DNA of 64,000 nucleotides, taken from contig JAJNNX010000069.1 of assembly GCA_023159155.1 (NCBI GenBank), positions 124,001-188,000 of the forward strand. The letters run 5' to 3'. Under the pieces are notes generated by a model. That model did not search any database and had not been told where the DNA came from. It saw only the letters and a program-made list of their open reading frames with translations. Made by a program: the position numbers and the translations under genes. The number at the start of each line of letters is the position of its first letter. Position 1 is the first letter of the stretch. Below, piece by piece: positions 47,406-57,911 of the stretch. This DNA is from Ustulina deusta. Its lineage: Eukaryota; Ascomycota; Sordariomycetes; Xylariales; Xylariaceae.

Positions 47406-47694
47406 CTTACCTAGACCTATCCAACGCTAGCCAAGCTACAGATAAGATAAGACTAAAAAGGTGGAGATGATGCAGCCCACTTCGAAGTTCATCCATCAAA
47501 AAAGATGCTACTGGTATTTCGATCGATTGCCCCTCCACCTTACCTACATATTGTACAATTCGCACTATTGTCTCTAGCCATCCTTCCCATTGCGCATAAA
47601 TGCGCTTGCGATACGAGACCTCCTGTATCAGCGTACTCTACAGCCGGTTCAACAGAAGAATCGCCCAGAGAGCCCGACTCTCGTACGGCCCAGG

Positions 47695-50165
47695 ATGGGG
47701 AAAGCCAAGACATCGAAGCGTGGAAATGCGGGCTCAGGGCCATATGAGCGCCCATCGAAGGGCAATGCAGCCGCCAACAACGTGTTTAAATTCACGTCAG
47801 TAGTTCTGGGGGAACCCCGATGTGGCCAACGTTGTTCAAAAAAGCATCGACTAACTGGGCGTCTCGTGCAGAAAGGACCTCGGTCAACACATCCTGAAGA
47901 ATCCGGGTATAGCCCAAGCCAGTACGCATTCTAGACTTTTGCATTCCCTGTTCTGGCAAATTCTGGGCTCGCCATTTACTCATGCTCCCAAATCCCGCTG
48001 GAATCTTTACTCATTCTGGCATATCTAACTCGTCATCTGCCGCAGTCGTGGATAAGGCTTATTTAAAAAAAACTGATACCGTGCTCGAGGTGAGATGGTC
48101 GCCTATTTCAATATATCTTCCTTTTTCGTTCATCCGTAGTCTAACAGAGCTCTTATAGGTGGGACCTGGAACGGGTAATCTGACAGTTCAAATACTGAAC
48201 CAGGCGAGAAAAGTCATCGCGGTGGAGATGGATCCGAGGAGTTAGTTATCTCTATCTGCATCCCCTGTTAAGCTCGGGTGCTGATTAGCAAACCCACAGT
48301 GGCCGCCGAGGTTACAAAACGTGTTCAGGGCAAACCTGAACACAAGCGGTTGGAAGTCATATGTAAGTACCTTGATCTGTTCTTCCCGTTTTTGGCTGCT
48401 TTCGGGCTCGGTGCTCCTTGAAACCTCAAGAATGCATGATAATTTTACTGTTTACGGCAATTATTGACTCGCGAGTTCTGATAGTGGGGGACGTGATTAA
48501 ACAAGACATAACTGACCTCAATTTTGATGTAAGTTTCGTCTTGAGTGTATTCGGAGTATTCCGGCTTAAATAAATAAAAAGGTGTGCATCTCGAATACTC
48601 CCTACCAGATCTCCTCACCACTTATTTTTAAACTGCTAAGATTGCCAAGTGAGTACCGCTTTTTTCTCTATCGATCGTTCGCCAGTGTTTGTCATTATAA
48701 CCTTGGTTCATTGCGAGGCGCCTATGTTCCGCCATCCTGTTACTGACTTTCAAGCATATAGGACCGCCGAGGACTTGTATTTTGATGTTCCGTAAGTATC
48801 GTTGATCTGAGCAAAAAGCTTCCTAGAGCTAATAGAATCTACGTTTTTAGAGAGGGAATTCGCGATGCGTTTGTCAGTTTGAACCTGCAATCCAAGCAAT
48901 TGAGATTGTTATACTAATAGAAAGTAGAACTGCACGGCCTGGAGATTCTCTCTATGTAAGTAAACCCCCATTCCTATGACAGCCATCTGTTTCGGCAAGT
49001 CATAACAGGGGGGATCTATACTATAGATGATGGATCGTATATACTAACTTCCCTACCAGTGTCGGCTCAGTGTTAATGCAAATTTCTGGGTACGATTCTC
49101 AACTTTTATCTCAAATCGTTACGTTTGTATGCTGATGAGGTTACTAGGCCAAAATCTCTCATGTTTTAGTTAGTGGCATCCCTGCTTTTCCATTTCTTTT
49201 CTTGATTTCGATGTCACTGTATTGCTAGATGGATGTCTAAGTAGGAGTAGTAAAAGCTAACAGCATTCAACTCAAAGAAAGTCGGCAGGGCAAATTGTGA
49301 GTACTAGACCACGATTTTCTCCAGATACCACTCAACTCGGAAAGCTTCACACTATTCCAAAAGCCAACAAGACGACAAAAACCCGTTCAGAGAGCTTTTT
49401 CTGACCATGAATGAACCTTGCAGTTAGGCCTCCTCCCAAAGTCGATTCTAGCGTGATTCGACTCGAGCCAAAGACGTCGTCCGAGCGACCCAACATAAGT
49501 TTCGAAGAGGTATGATCTGAACATGTTGTCTATCCAGACACAATGATATACTAACCTAATTCAAGTTCGATGGCCTTCTTCGAATTTGCTTTAATCGCCG
49601 CAATAAAGTTTTGCGCTCTTTATTCCTAGGAAATAAAGAGGTCCTAAAGCGTGAGTCCATGCAAGAAGAAGCATTTTTGCCCAATTGTTATCACCAGGCC
49701 AAGTTTTTGTGTCTAGACAAGATCCGTTTTCTATTATATCTACCCTCTCCACAGCCCGAGAAAATGTTTGCGTCAATTGATATTTACTGATGCCGAGTAG
49801 TCGTGGAAACGAACTATCGTCTTTATTGTGCGACCAACGATATACCTATTGACGAAGGCCTGGTAGACGATGCTGGGGAGGACGAGGAGATGGAGGTTGA
49901 TGAGAACGACAACGATGCTTCAATGGACATCGACGGAGATGACGATATGCCATCCTTCTTTGGTGCAGCTAGAAACCCGGATGAAGGTGTTCTGAGCAAG
50001 AAAGCGCCTCACAAAAAGACTCGTATTGCGGTCTTGGTAAAGGAGAAAGTGCGCAAGGTCCTGGAAGAAACAGAGCTTGCTGGGAGCAGGAGCGCGAAGA
50101 TGCATGAAAATGACTTCTTACGTCTTCTCGCGGCGTTCAATGCCGAAGGCATACACTTCTCGTAA
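47695..50165 (+). CDS. DIM1: 18S rRNA adenine dimethyltransferase Dim1
   Basis: Sixteen exons rebuild a 378-aa Dim1: 47,695-47,795; 47,872-47,921; 48,046-48,089; 48,159-48,240; 48,300-48,362; 48,485-48,528; 48,582-48,648; 48,762-48,791; 48,851-48,872; 48,928-48,955; 49,060-49,089; 49,148-49,168; 49,278-49,296; 49,424-49,509; 49,566-49,650; 49,801-50,165. The product carries GQHILKNPGIAQAIVDKAYL, the SAM motif VLEVGPGTGNLT, the acidic VIAVEMDPR, LGDVIKQD, the catalytic NTPYQISSPLIFKLL, PPRTCILMFQREFAMRLTAR and FDGLLRICFNRRNK, and the acidic fungal insert before the C-terminus. Dim1 dimethylates two adjacent adenines near the 3' end of 18S rRNA and is needed for 40S maturation. All introns are GT-AG; the acceptor of intron 12 (CTCAAAG) is weak. 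Fifteen introns of 53-150 nt, and exons as short as 19-30 nt, are unusual for this kind of genome. No stop or frame break is left after splicing, so I judge it functional. Confidence 0.93.
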
Positions 50166-50758
50166 GGAACATTGATGGCTACATAGATCAGCCTCGACGA
50201 GAGCTCTAAGGATATAGGCGCCAGGGAGGTTACTCTCATAGATAATTAGGGTTGGAATTTGGCGTTGGGACGAGAGACAAAAAGCTAGATGGTCATATCC
50301 TATTTTGTGTCCTTTCAGCGACATTTATAGGAGACGGAAAGGTGCTGAATAGATGACCGTGACTAATACCCACTGAGAATACGTGGTATAACCAGACACA
50401 GAATGCCAGTCAGGAGATGAAGTTGATCTAGAAGATGATTGCATCTATTTCCTTGGTGTCTTTAAATTGTCACCTCAGCTCCCAAACGTAGAGGCTAAAC
50501 CATCCTCTGGTAAGGGAAAGGGACTTCCAGCTGAACCAAGCTGGAATCTTACTCGATAGGTCAACAAGTTTTCAGACCCGAAATACGACACAAGGGCTGA
50601 ATAATTCAATACAGGGACATAATTAACCGTACAGCGTAACCAGTTTCGCCCATGCACAGCATGCAAGCAGGGCAAGAATTCCACCATATCACCCTTGACG
50701 AAGCAGATATATAGAGCAGGATAGGACGCCACAAAAGCCCGTCTCACAGGCCCGTTGT
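50166..50758. other. Spacer between convergent DIM1 and the 131-aa gene
   Basis: Both neighbours end here. No gene was recognised. Confidence 0.6.
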
Positions 50759-51355
50759 TTATTTGCCACCGAACCAGCTCGAGATACCGCTCTTCGCCTT
50801 AGAAGCCTCGTTCTCGACCTTGTTGTCGAACTCGTCGATCTTCTTCAGTGTGGCGTCTTTGGCATCCTTCGTGTACGCCTGGGCTTCCGATTTGGCCTTG
50901 GACAGCTCGGCCTCTGTCTTGCCGAACTATTTCGTGGAAACGATTCAATGAGCCCCTGAGTTTTTTTTTTTTGTTCTTTAAGGAGACGCGATGGAACTGT
51001 ACCCATTTATAGGGGACAAGGCATTTGCGGGACGATACTGGGAGTAGAACGTACTGCGCTGTCAATCTTTGCACCCACCTGTCGACCCAGTGCCTCGGCC
51101 TCCTTCTCGGCCTCCTTGCCACGACCCGGCTGCTCGCCCCTGAACCTGGCAGATAGTTTGTGTGCGTCGGCTGCATTGGCTTGTGTGTTAATTCCTGTCT
51201 GATTGGGAGGTGGATAAGTCCTCGATGTTCTTGTCATCCGTACCTTCGGCGTGCTTCTGGGCAACCTTTCCATCACCGCCTGCGGTGTAGAGGTAGTATC
51301 CGATACCAGCAGCGGCAGTGCCGCCGATGAGAAGGGGCACACGGGATCGAGACAT
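50759..51355 (-). CDS. Small membrane-anchored helical protein ('calcofluor white hypersensitive protein' type)
   Basis: Three exons on the minus strand, 51,244-51,355, 51,055-51,170 and 50,759-50,926, give 131 aa. The N-terminus MSRSRVPLLIGGTAAAGIGY, followed by YLY, is one short membrane segment (about residues 6-23). The rest is Ala/Lys/Glu-rich amphipathic helix (GRGKEAEKEAEALGRQVGAK, then KTEAELSKAKSEAQAYTKDA) and ends with SGISSWFGGK. I recall small fungal proteins of this layout deposited as 'calcofluor white hypersensitive protein'; the biochemical role is unknown to me. LEA-like helices after a membrane anchor could suit stress protection or a mitochondrial or ER site, which is inference. 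Introns: GTACGG...CAG (73 nt) and GTACGT...TAG (128 nt). Confidence 0.8.
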
Positions 51356-52495
51356 GGTGGTTTTAGTTAGGGTTTGATTAGATTATATAGATGATTGTAA
51401 TTGCACAAGAAGAGGGCGTGACAAGAGGTAGTTCCAGTTGTCGCAGCAGATGGTTGTGTCGTGGGGAATGGTGGTGTGTGATGTCGGATTTGGATTGGAT
51501 GGCGGGAAAAGAGTAGAAGGAGGGGTTTTTCTATGAAATAGCGAGTGGCTTGACGGTTTCGCTACGACAGCATTCTCCTCAAACTCTTTCTCAGGCATTG
51601 CAACCGGTGGTTGAGCCCGCTGTCGTACGAACCCGGGGGAAGACATGACGTAACGTAAGGTGATGCGAAATGCGGGGAGCTATATGTACCAGCTACCTCT
51701 GTATCCTGGTCGGTGTCCACTGTAAGTGCCCCGTCCAGTACGCTACTGTACACTAAAGCACTACCTAACGAGCCACAGTGGATGTGTCTACCTCGCGCGA
51801 CTTGTTCAGCAGTATGAACATACCGCCTGTATGAAGTATCTCCCAAGTGCCCTCAGAAAAGCTGCATTCTTTTCTAAGCTCCTTTCAGTGGCTAGATACC
51901 TACCACAATGTCTCCATTCACCCTAACTGGCGACATATAAGCACGATTGATACCTGTTCTTGATCTTCACGATACTACCTGTATTTCATACCTGCTACCG
52001 ATGAACAGATTCGACTTACCCACCTGGCCGAGATGACGGCGATTGCTCGGAACCCATCACAAATATTTCCATTTCGACGGACGGTCCCTTTCGGGTTGGC
52101 GCAGAGTGTCCGCTGTACTACACTAAGCATGTACGGCAGACAAGCTCGCTAGGGGTTGTTACACTGCGCTCGGTAGAGACACTAAGAGCTGCACAGCAGC
52201 GAGCTAAACTAGAGCTGCCCCATCGCAGCCGCCATCGTCATCATCATCTCCTGCTTGGTTCTTAGTTGACTACCTTGACCACCGCCGACTCTGCCTCTCC
52301 CCTCCCCCCTTCTCCCCTTCTTGTTGTGCCAGTGGCGAGACGGCAGCCCATGCCCTTGAATCGCCATAATCTGTACGTCGAGGCATAGTAATCAATTCCC
52401 TCCAGCTCCGTCCTCTGATCCCGTCCCCACGCCAGCTGCCGTGCATCTGCGTCGCCGCCTCTCGCTGCTATGTGCAAACGCGCCAAGCTCTAGTC
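51356..52495. other. Divergent spacer
   Basis: This lies between two divergent genes (131-aa gene and Mug65-like gene) and should hold both promoters. No gene or clear binding motif was recognised. Confidence 0.5.
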
Positions 52496-53950
52496 ATGCC
52501 CGGCCATAGAGCGCATGTGCGCAGTTCCCGTCGCGTGCCTCCGCTCGCCGACAAGGACATTGACCACGAGATCGATCTCGTCGACCACGACGGATCCGTC
52601 GAAGCTCACGTTGCCCAGCCCTCGAGCGTCCGAACAAGCCATTCGACCCATTCGAGCCACCCGGACCAGATCGCGAGCCAGCCCGCTTCCAACCAACCCC
52701 TCGCTCGCTCCGAATCCCAGGCGCCGCTGACCCAAAACGCTAGCGAACACGGAACGCTATCCAGCCACGAGGAACCAGAGCCCGGCCCGTCTCAGACCCC
52801 TCGAATAAGCGAACATCCTGACCATGATGGCGTCGACATGGAATCTCCGAGCCAGGAAGGGAGCTCGGGCATCACTCAAAACAACAATCCTCAGAAGCGG
52901 TCCGGCCGACTTAGTACGGGCAGTCGAGAACCCGGAGGCCGCAACCCCCCGCCGAAAGAGATCGAGTCCGAGATCGACATACTCTATGAGAATCAGCGTG
53001 GCGGCTTCCTATGTGGCATCCCTCTTTTCTCGTCTGCAGCATTGGGGAACCTAGACCCCCCGCCCTGGACCAATTTTGCCCATAAGCCCAGCCCGACCGA
53101 TATCCACACAGCCCAGGTTCCTGATCCGAGCTGGCAATGGGCTTGGCCCGAATGGCGTATAAATCACGACGAGCAAATTCAAACCGATGGCGACGGCTGG
53201 GAATACTCTTTTATGTTCTCCAGATTCTCCTGGCATCCACCGAGATGGTACAGCTCGTTTGTTCGGAGAAGAGCATGGATTAGAAGACGGATAAAAATAA
53301 GCATGGGATACCAAGCGACAGACGAGCATGCCATGAACCCAGCCTACTTCACCGTGTTAGCCAAGCAGCAAGGGCCGACTCCCTTTGCGACAATGAACGA
53401 GGCGGAAAGAATGAGTATGGACAGACAGTCTAGGCGGTCACAGGGGTCTCGGAGGTCGCGGGAAAGGTCAAGGGGAGGTGTGGACAACCCCCCGGTCGCC
53501 CTGGAGATCAAAACTACCGATGACTTGATGGCTATCCTCAGGCAATCACGGATTGACCGGGAGAGACTCGAAGCAGTCGAAAACTACATTAGCAACGGTA
53601 CGGATGACTTGCTGCACCTGCAGGGGCATATGCATGAGATCATGTCCATGTTTGTCTTCCAGACCTCTCGGAAAACACTCCTGGCACGGCTTACGCAGTT
53701 GCATGATGACGTGACAAGCGAAAGGAATCAAGGAAAATCGGCAAAAACGCCCAAGGCGCAAAATTTAGCGGAGGCTATCAAGCATGCTGACGAGGAAGTC
53801 CGCAGATTGGAATATTGGAGCGATATCAAAGGGATGGCCGAGAACGGCGAGACAGCTCACGCTGTGGATCATCAGAAGGGGTGGGACTCGGGTTGGCAGG
53901 GACTGGACAAGAGTGGTGCGAAGGGCATCGCTGACGACGAAAATCCATAA
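52496..53950 (+). CDS. Mug65-like protein with dysferlin (DysF) domain
   Basis: The first ATG of the frame is at 52,496 (MPGHRAHVRSSRRVPPL); the frame is open slightly further upstream but only with a GTG. The product is 484 aa. Residues 1-155 are polar and disordered. Residues of about 160-268 form a dysferlin-type domain: YENQRGGFLCGIPLFSSAAL, PPPWTNF, then DPSWQWAWPEWRINHDEQ, DGDGWEYSFMFSRFSWHP and RRRAWIRRR, with the Trp and Arg pattern of DysFN/DysFC. About 345-460 is helical. In S. pombe the similar protein Mug65 is up-regulated in meiosis, and yeast Spo73 with a DysF domain acts in prospore membrane growth; DysF domains also occur in peroxisomal Pex23-30 proteins. A membrane-contact or sporulation role is therefore likely but not proven. 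It has no membrane segment. No intron. Confidence 0.85.
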   Translation: MPGHRAHVRSSRRVPPLADKDIDHEIDLVDHDGSVEAHVAQPSSVRTSHSTHSSHPDQIASQPASNQPLARSESQAPLTQNASEHGTLSSHEEPEPGPSQTPRISEHPDHDGVDMESPSQEGSSGITQNNNPQKRSGRLSTGSREPGGRNPPPKEIESEIDILYENQRGGFLCGIPLFSSAALGNLDPPPWTNFAHKPSPTDIHTAQVPDPSWQWAWPEWRINHDEQIQTDGDGWEYSFMFSRFSWHPPRWYSSFVRRRAWIRRRIKISMGYQATDEHAMNPAYFTVLAKQQGPTPFATMNEAERMSMDRQSRRSQGSRRSRERSRGGVDNPPVALEIKTTDDLMAILRQSRIDRERLEAVENYISNGTDDLLHLQGHMHEIMSMFVFQTSRKTLLARLTQLHDDVTSERNQGKSAKTPKAQNLAEAIKHADEEVRRLEYWSDIKGMAENGETAHAVDHQKGWDSGWQGLDKSGAKGIADDENP

Positions 53951-55280
53951 TACCTAGCTTTGGGGCGAGTTAGTAAGAGGGCACAGGGCAGGGTTTCATT
54001 TTTTGGGATACCCTTACTCTCCAACGGATAAAAGCTGCATACTGTGTATGTGCAATCCCAGATTATCGCGAAACAGGGCAGTACCCAGCTCCGGCACCTC
54101 ATCTCACGTTATCTATCGAAAATTTTGGCCCAACCACACCTCGGTCGACGTGTAATGTGCACGAGTGTAGTATTGGTATGCTATTTACGGCGCCAATGTC
54201 CCCCTTGCATGCCAATTATCCATGCCCGGGGACCGTTACCCGTGAAGTTGCCGAAGACGATTGGGCCGAGAACGCTGCTACGTAACGCTTCAGCCGCAAC
54301 CTTTGGACCTGAAAAGCGCAGTTCTTGAGCACAGCTTCAGCTTAGCATGCCTCTCGGCGGTCCAAGTCTCCATTTATACGATGGTGTATTCTAGAAGGGG
54401 CGGCTCAGCTGTAATCGTTTTCCGTGGGGGTAAGACCCCCCCCAAACGCGACCCTACACCACGCATCAAGGGTATAGATACAGGGAGGCAGGTCCTAGGA
54501 GAATCTAGCCTCCACGTTATCTATGTCGTCGATTCCTCCCCCCCCTTTCTTGCAGCCTCGCGAGGTCGCGTCGCATGTTAGCGAGCCCGTTCCGCTTACC
54601 CGGCTGAAATCCCATGTCAAACAGTTACAGGTTCAGTGAAGGCGTTGATATATCGTACCTATCGTACCATGGCCGCTCGCTGTACTATCTCGGCATCCCC
54701 TATCTATCGACCTCGATACTGGTGTCCGTGCATGACAAATGAGGGGGCCTACGACTCCAGTATCTCTGCGGAGTGAGGACCTCCTCACCGGTTCGAACAA
54801 TCCTGACAGGGACGAAACCAGCTGGGCTCATGCTCGCGGCTGCGGCGCCATCTATCTATCGACAGAATCGCAGTGGGGATCATGTTCGTGATATTGGTAC
54901 TAGCTCTCGGAGTCGGCGCACACTTTGTATCTCGTACTTTTGTTTTTTTCCTGTTCAAGATGACAATATGCAACGTTCCACGTTCCTGCATGTGTGGTGA
55001 GATCTTCGATGCAGGAGGGGCGACTTTTATAAGAGTCTGTGCTGCCAAGTCTTCCATAGCGTCATCAATATACGACCTAAAGATAGACCGTGATGCCCGA
55101 TCTGCTTCCATTCGGAGACCGGTAATATATCTCATCATCCCTTGACTGTGCCGCCTGATCCTTCTTAGTAGAGAACCGTCGATCAGGTCATTTCCGTTCT
55201 CCTACACTACTATTGTCCAAATACTATACCCCATCAGGCTACTTGTTGATGCTTTATTACCTGCCCTGTCGACAAACACG
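53951..55280. other. Gene-free spacer
   Basis: No credible gene. CTATCTATCGA words recur (for example about 54,702 and 54,852), and short pyrimidine runs near 54,530 stand out. The right end is the promoter of the hemerythrin-domain gene. Confidence 0.5.
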
Positions 55281-57043
55281 ATGATGTTGCCAAGAAGACA
55301 AGGTGGCCAAGGGTTGCTCACCCTTAAGTCGCCTTCTCCCCGTGCTGCCTCGTCTAACAGTCAAGAGGGGAAGACTAAGAGCGAGGGTGCTGTAATAAAG
55401 CCTTGGGCCGACCAACCCTGGCCGCTCATCGAGGCCCCGTCGAGGACACAACATGTGCGTATTGTGTTGCCGTGCTTCTTCTTAATTTCTTTCCATATGA
55501 TTTGACTCTTACCTTTTTTCAACATGTTCCCTTTTTTATACTCCAAAACCAAAAGCCGACATCGGATCTTCCGATCTGCTACAAGGACGACCAGATGGAT
55601 AGCTAACGAGGAGCCGAGCAGATCACACACCCGGCCCTGCACATCGCCAACGAGATCTCACTCATCCACAACGCCATGTTGCGCGGGCTTAACTCGATAT
55701 ACCTGCAGGCACCACACGTACGACAAGCCAAAGACATAGCGGACCTGTTATTCCTGACGCAGAGCTGGAGCAGCTGGCTACTGAACCACCACCACCTCAA
55801 AGAGGCCATAATGCTCCCCGGGTTCGAAGCCGCCTTGGGCGTACCGGCGGGCACGTTCACATTACTTGGTATTCGAAGTCCATCACCGACCTCTCCCACT
55901 TCGGATAGAGATATAACGCCGACGACGACGACGGCGACGACGAAAGGTAAAGGCAAAGACAGGGGCGGAGAAGCAGAAGACACGATATCCTCCCGCTTAC
56001 GCCACGTCTACGCATACGCTTCTACCACGCGCCCGGATCCGCAGGCATACAACGCGACGACGTTGCAGGGACTCCTCGCTAATCTCGCCGAGACTCTCGT
56101 GCCCCATCTCACGAGGCAGGTCGGGCTTCTGGCCTCGATGCGGGAGATGTGTCTTAGTTCCGTCTCACCCGCCGCGGCTAGTATAGGCAGGGATGACGAG
56201 ATGCCTGCTCCGCTGCCCGTCCCCATGGCCCAGATTACAAAGACGGCCTCTGCGTCTTCCGCCAGCAACGGATCGCCCTCCTCTCCCCCATCTACATCAT
56301 CCACATCGCGCTCGCCCTCGACGGCTTCTTCCCCCCCACACTCCCCGCGGAGGGTCTCGTTCTCCCTATTCCCGTCTACCTCCTCCACCACCACCACCAC
56401 CGCCACCACTCGACCGCCACAGCACGGCAAAACCGGCAGCAAGGGTACTACCACTACTACTACTAATAATAATAATAATAACAATAATACCAAGGCCAAG
56501 AAAAACAACAACAACAAGGGTAAAAATAACGTACAACCCCCCCCTGATGGTGGAAATCACACGGGAGCCAGGATCATGGAGGTGATGGAGACGGACGCGA
56601 AAGACCGCCTGGCGCACGCGCGCGCGCTCCTCGAAGCCGACGACCGCGCCAACAGGCTGACGCAGGTGCACACGGCGGCCGAGGCCCACGCGGCGGCCGA
56701 CGTGGATTACTTCGTGATCCCGCCCATGATCGTGCGGCTGCGCGACTCGACGGTCCCGACCACGACGTCGCTGCCCTCCGGGCTCTCGCGCACCTCGTCG
56801 TCCTCGAGCATTCGGGCGGGGAGTACGGAGACGGGGATGGGGATGGGGATGGGGAGAGGGGGGGCAGGAGTAGGAGCAGGAGCAGGACAGGGAAATAATA
56901 AAGGCGGCGATTGGCCGCGGCTGTCGGTCCCGGCCGTCCACGCCATCGCGGATAAACTGTCGCTGAGGCACGAGGGGGCCTGGAGGTTCTTGCCTTGCGA
57001 TGTCTGGGGACGACCGAGGGAGTTGCCGTTTTCGGCGGAGTGA
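55281..57043 (+). CDS. Hemerythrin (HHE)-domain protein with expanded low-complexity insert
   Basis: Two exons, 55,281-55,454 and 55,619-57,043, give 532 aa. The second exon alone is open from 55,676, but the family's N-terminal element KPWADQPWPLIEAPS lies in exon 1, so I place an intron (GTGCGT to GAG, 164 nt, with GCTAAC near its end); the acceptor is the least certain point. The HHE helices read HPALHIANEISLIHNAMLRG, LNSIYLQAPHV, WSSWLLNHHHLKEAIMLPGF and LAETLVPHL. The His and Glu residues would bind a di-iron or similar centre. Residues of about 210-330 are Ser, Thr, Asn and Pro runs coded by microsatellites. The family's C-terminal part follows: DVDYFVIPPMIVRLRD and SLRHEGAWRFLPCDVWGRPR. 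Fungal members are cytosolic and of unclear role; oxygen, NO or metal sensing is inference. Confidence 0.82.
56381..56520 (+). repeat. Coding microsatellites (CCA, ACT, AAT, ACA)
   Basis: Trinucleotide runs encode Thr and Asn homopolymers inside the hemerythrin-domain protein. Units are multiples of three, so length changes would keep the frame. Confidence 0.85.
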
Positions 57044-57120
57044 AAGGAAGGAAGGAAGGGGTTGAGTGAGTGAATGAGTGGATGGATGGAGGGAGGGAGG
57101 GAGGGAGGGAGGGGGCGTGA
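57041..57120. repeat. GAAG/GAGT/GATG/GAGG simple tetranucleotide tracts
   Basis: Purine-rich tetranucleotide runs (GGAA, GAGT, GGAT, GGAG) start at the stop codon of the hemerythrin-domain gene. They are probably part of its 3' untranslated region. Confidence 0.75.
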
Positions 57121-57854
57121 GTGGTGGATTTCACTTGAGGAGAAGGAGTGCGTGGGTGCGTGGGTGCTGGGCAGGGGAAATCAATCCCCCCTCCCCTCCC
57201 TCTCCCCTCCCCTCTCCCCGGGCGACTAGGAATCTTTATCTAGAACGGAGGCATTGGGGGAAATCCCGACAAAACGGGCGAGAAGGGATTGTCGAGCGCT
57301 TCAGGCTTGATGATGAGAAAGCGAGGCAGTTTGGAGAGTCTGGATGGATGGATGAATGAATGAATGCTCGCAACACGGATTCGATCAGGGAGATCGGTTC
57401 CAAGACTGCGGCGGCGGCGGTATCTTTTTCGAAGCGCAAGCGAGGAACAGGAGAGAATGAATTGAGGCGAGGGTTGTTTTGAATGTCGAAGGATTGATTA
57501 CAAGGACATTTCAGACGAGATATACAACATGGATGTTCGGTTGATAACTATCTGTCAAGCCGAGCACAATAGGTAGTATGTATATAGCCCGGGGTGGGAG
57601 GGGGGAGGAGGCGAGGGGTGCTACCCTGCAGGAAAAATCCCACGAGTTATCGTATAGTAATAGCACCTACATTTATTTCGCAACGCAATCTAATTCGGAC
57701 GACCCTATTGCACACCTAAGTCGAAGGGCAAAAGGGATTTGGGAGGGGGGAGGGGGGAGGGGGGAAGGGGGGGGGGAAGGACTGGATGGAATAAGGTAAT
57801 TAAAAACGAACGACAAATTAATGTGAAATGTGTGTGTTTTTAAAAAAAGTTAAT
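57121..57854. other. Spacer with G-rich tract
   Basis: 3' flank of the hemerythrin-domain gene. From 57,741 to 57,780 runs of three to ten G alternate with single or double A, which could form a G-quadruplex on the plus strand. No gene was recognised. Confidence 0.55.
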
Positions 57855-57867
57855 AAAAAAAATAAAA
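57855..57867 (-). terminator. RNA polymerase III T-run terminator of the tRNA-Lys gene
   Basis: On the minus strand a TTTT followed by a run of eight T lies about 45-55 nt beyond the tRNA 3' end. Between them a 7-bp hairpin (CTCCCAG, 57,881-57,887, with CTGGGAG, 57,892-57,898) would be part of the precursor trailer. Confidence 0.65.
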
Positions 57868-57911
57868 GTTTCGGTTGCTGCTCCCAGTTACCTGGGAGGC
57901 ATCAGGAATTG

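Noticed and set aside
56008..56971. Minus-strand frames of 169-201 codons opposite the hemerythrin-domain gene
   Set aside because: They mirror the low-complexity repeats of the real gene (poly-Leu, poly-Val, Pro/Arg runs).
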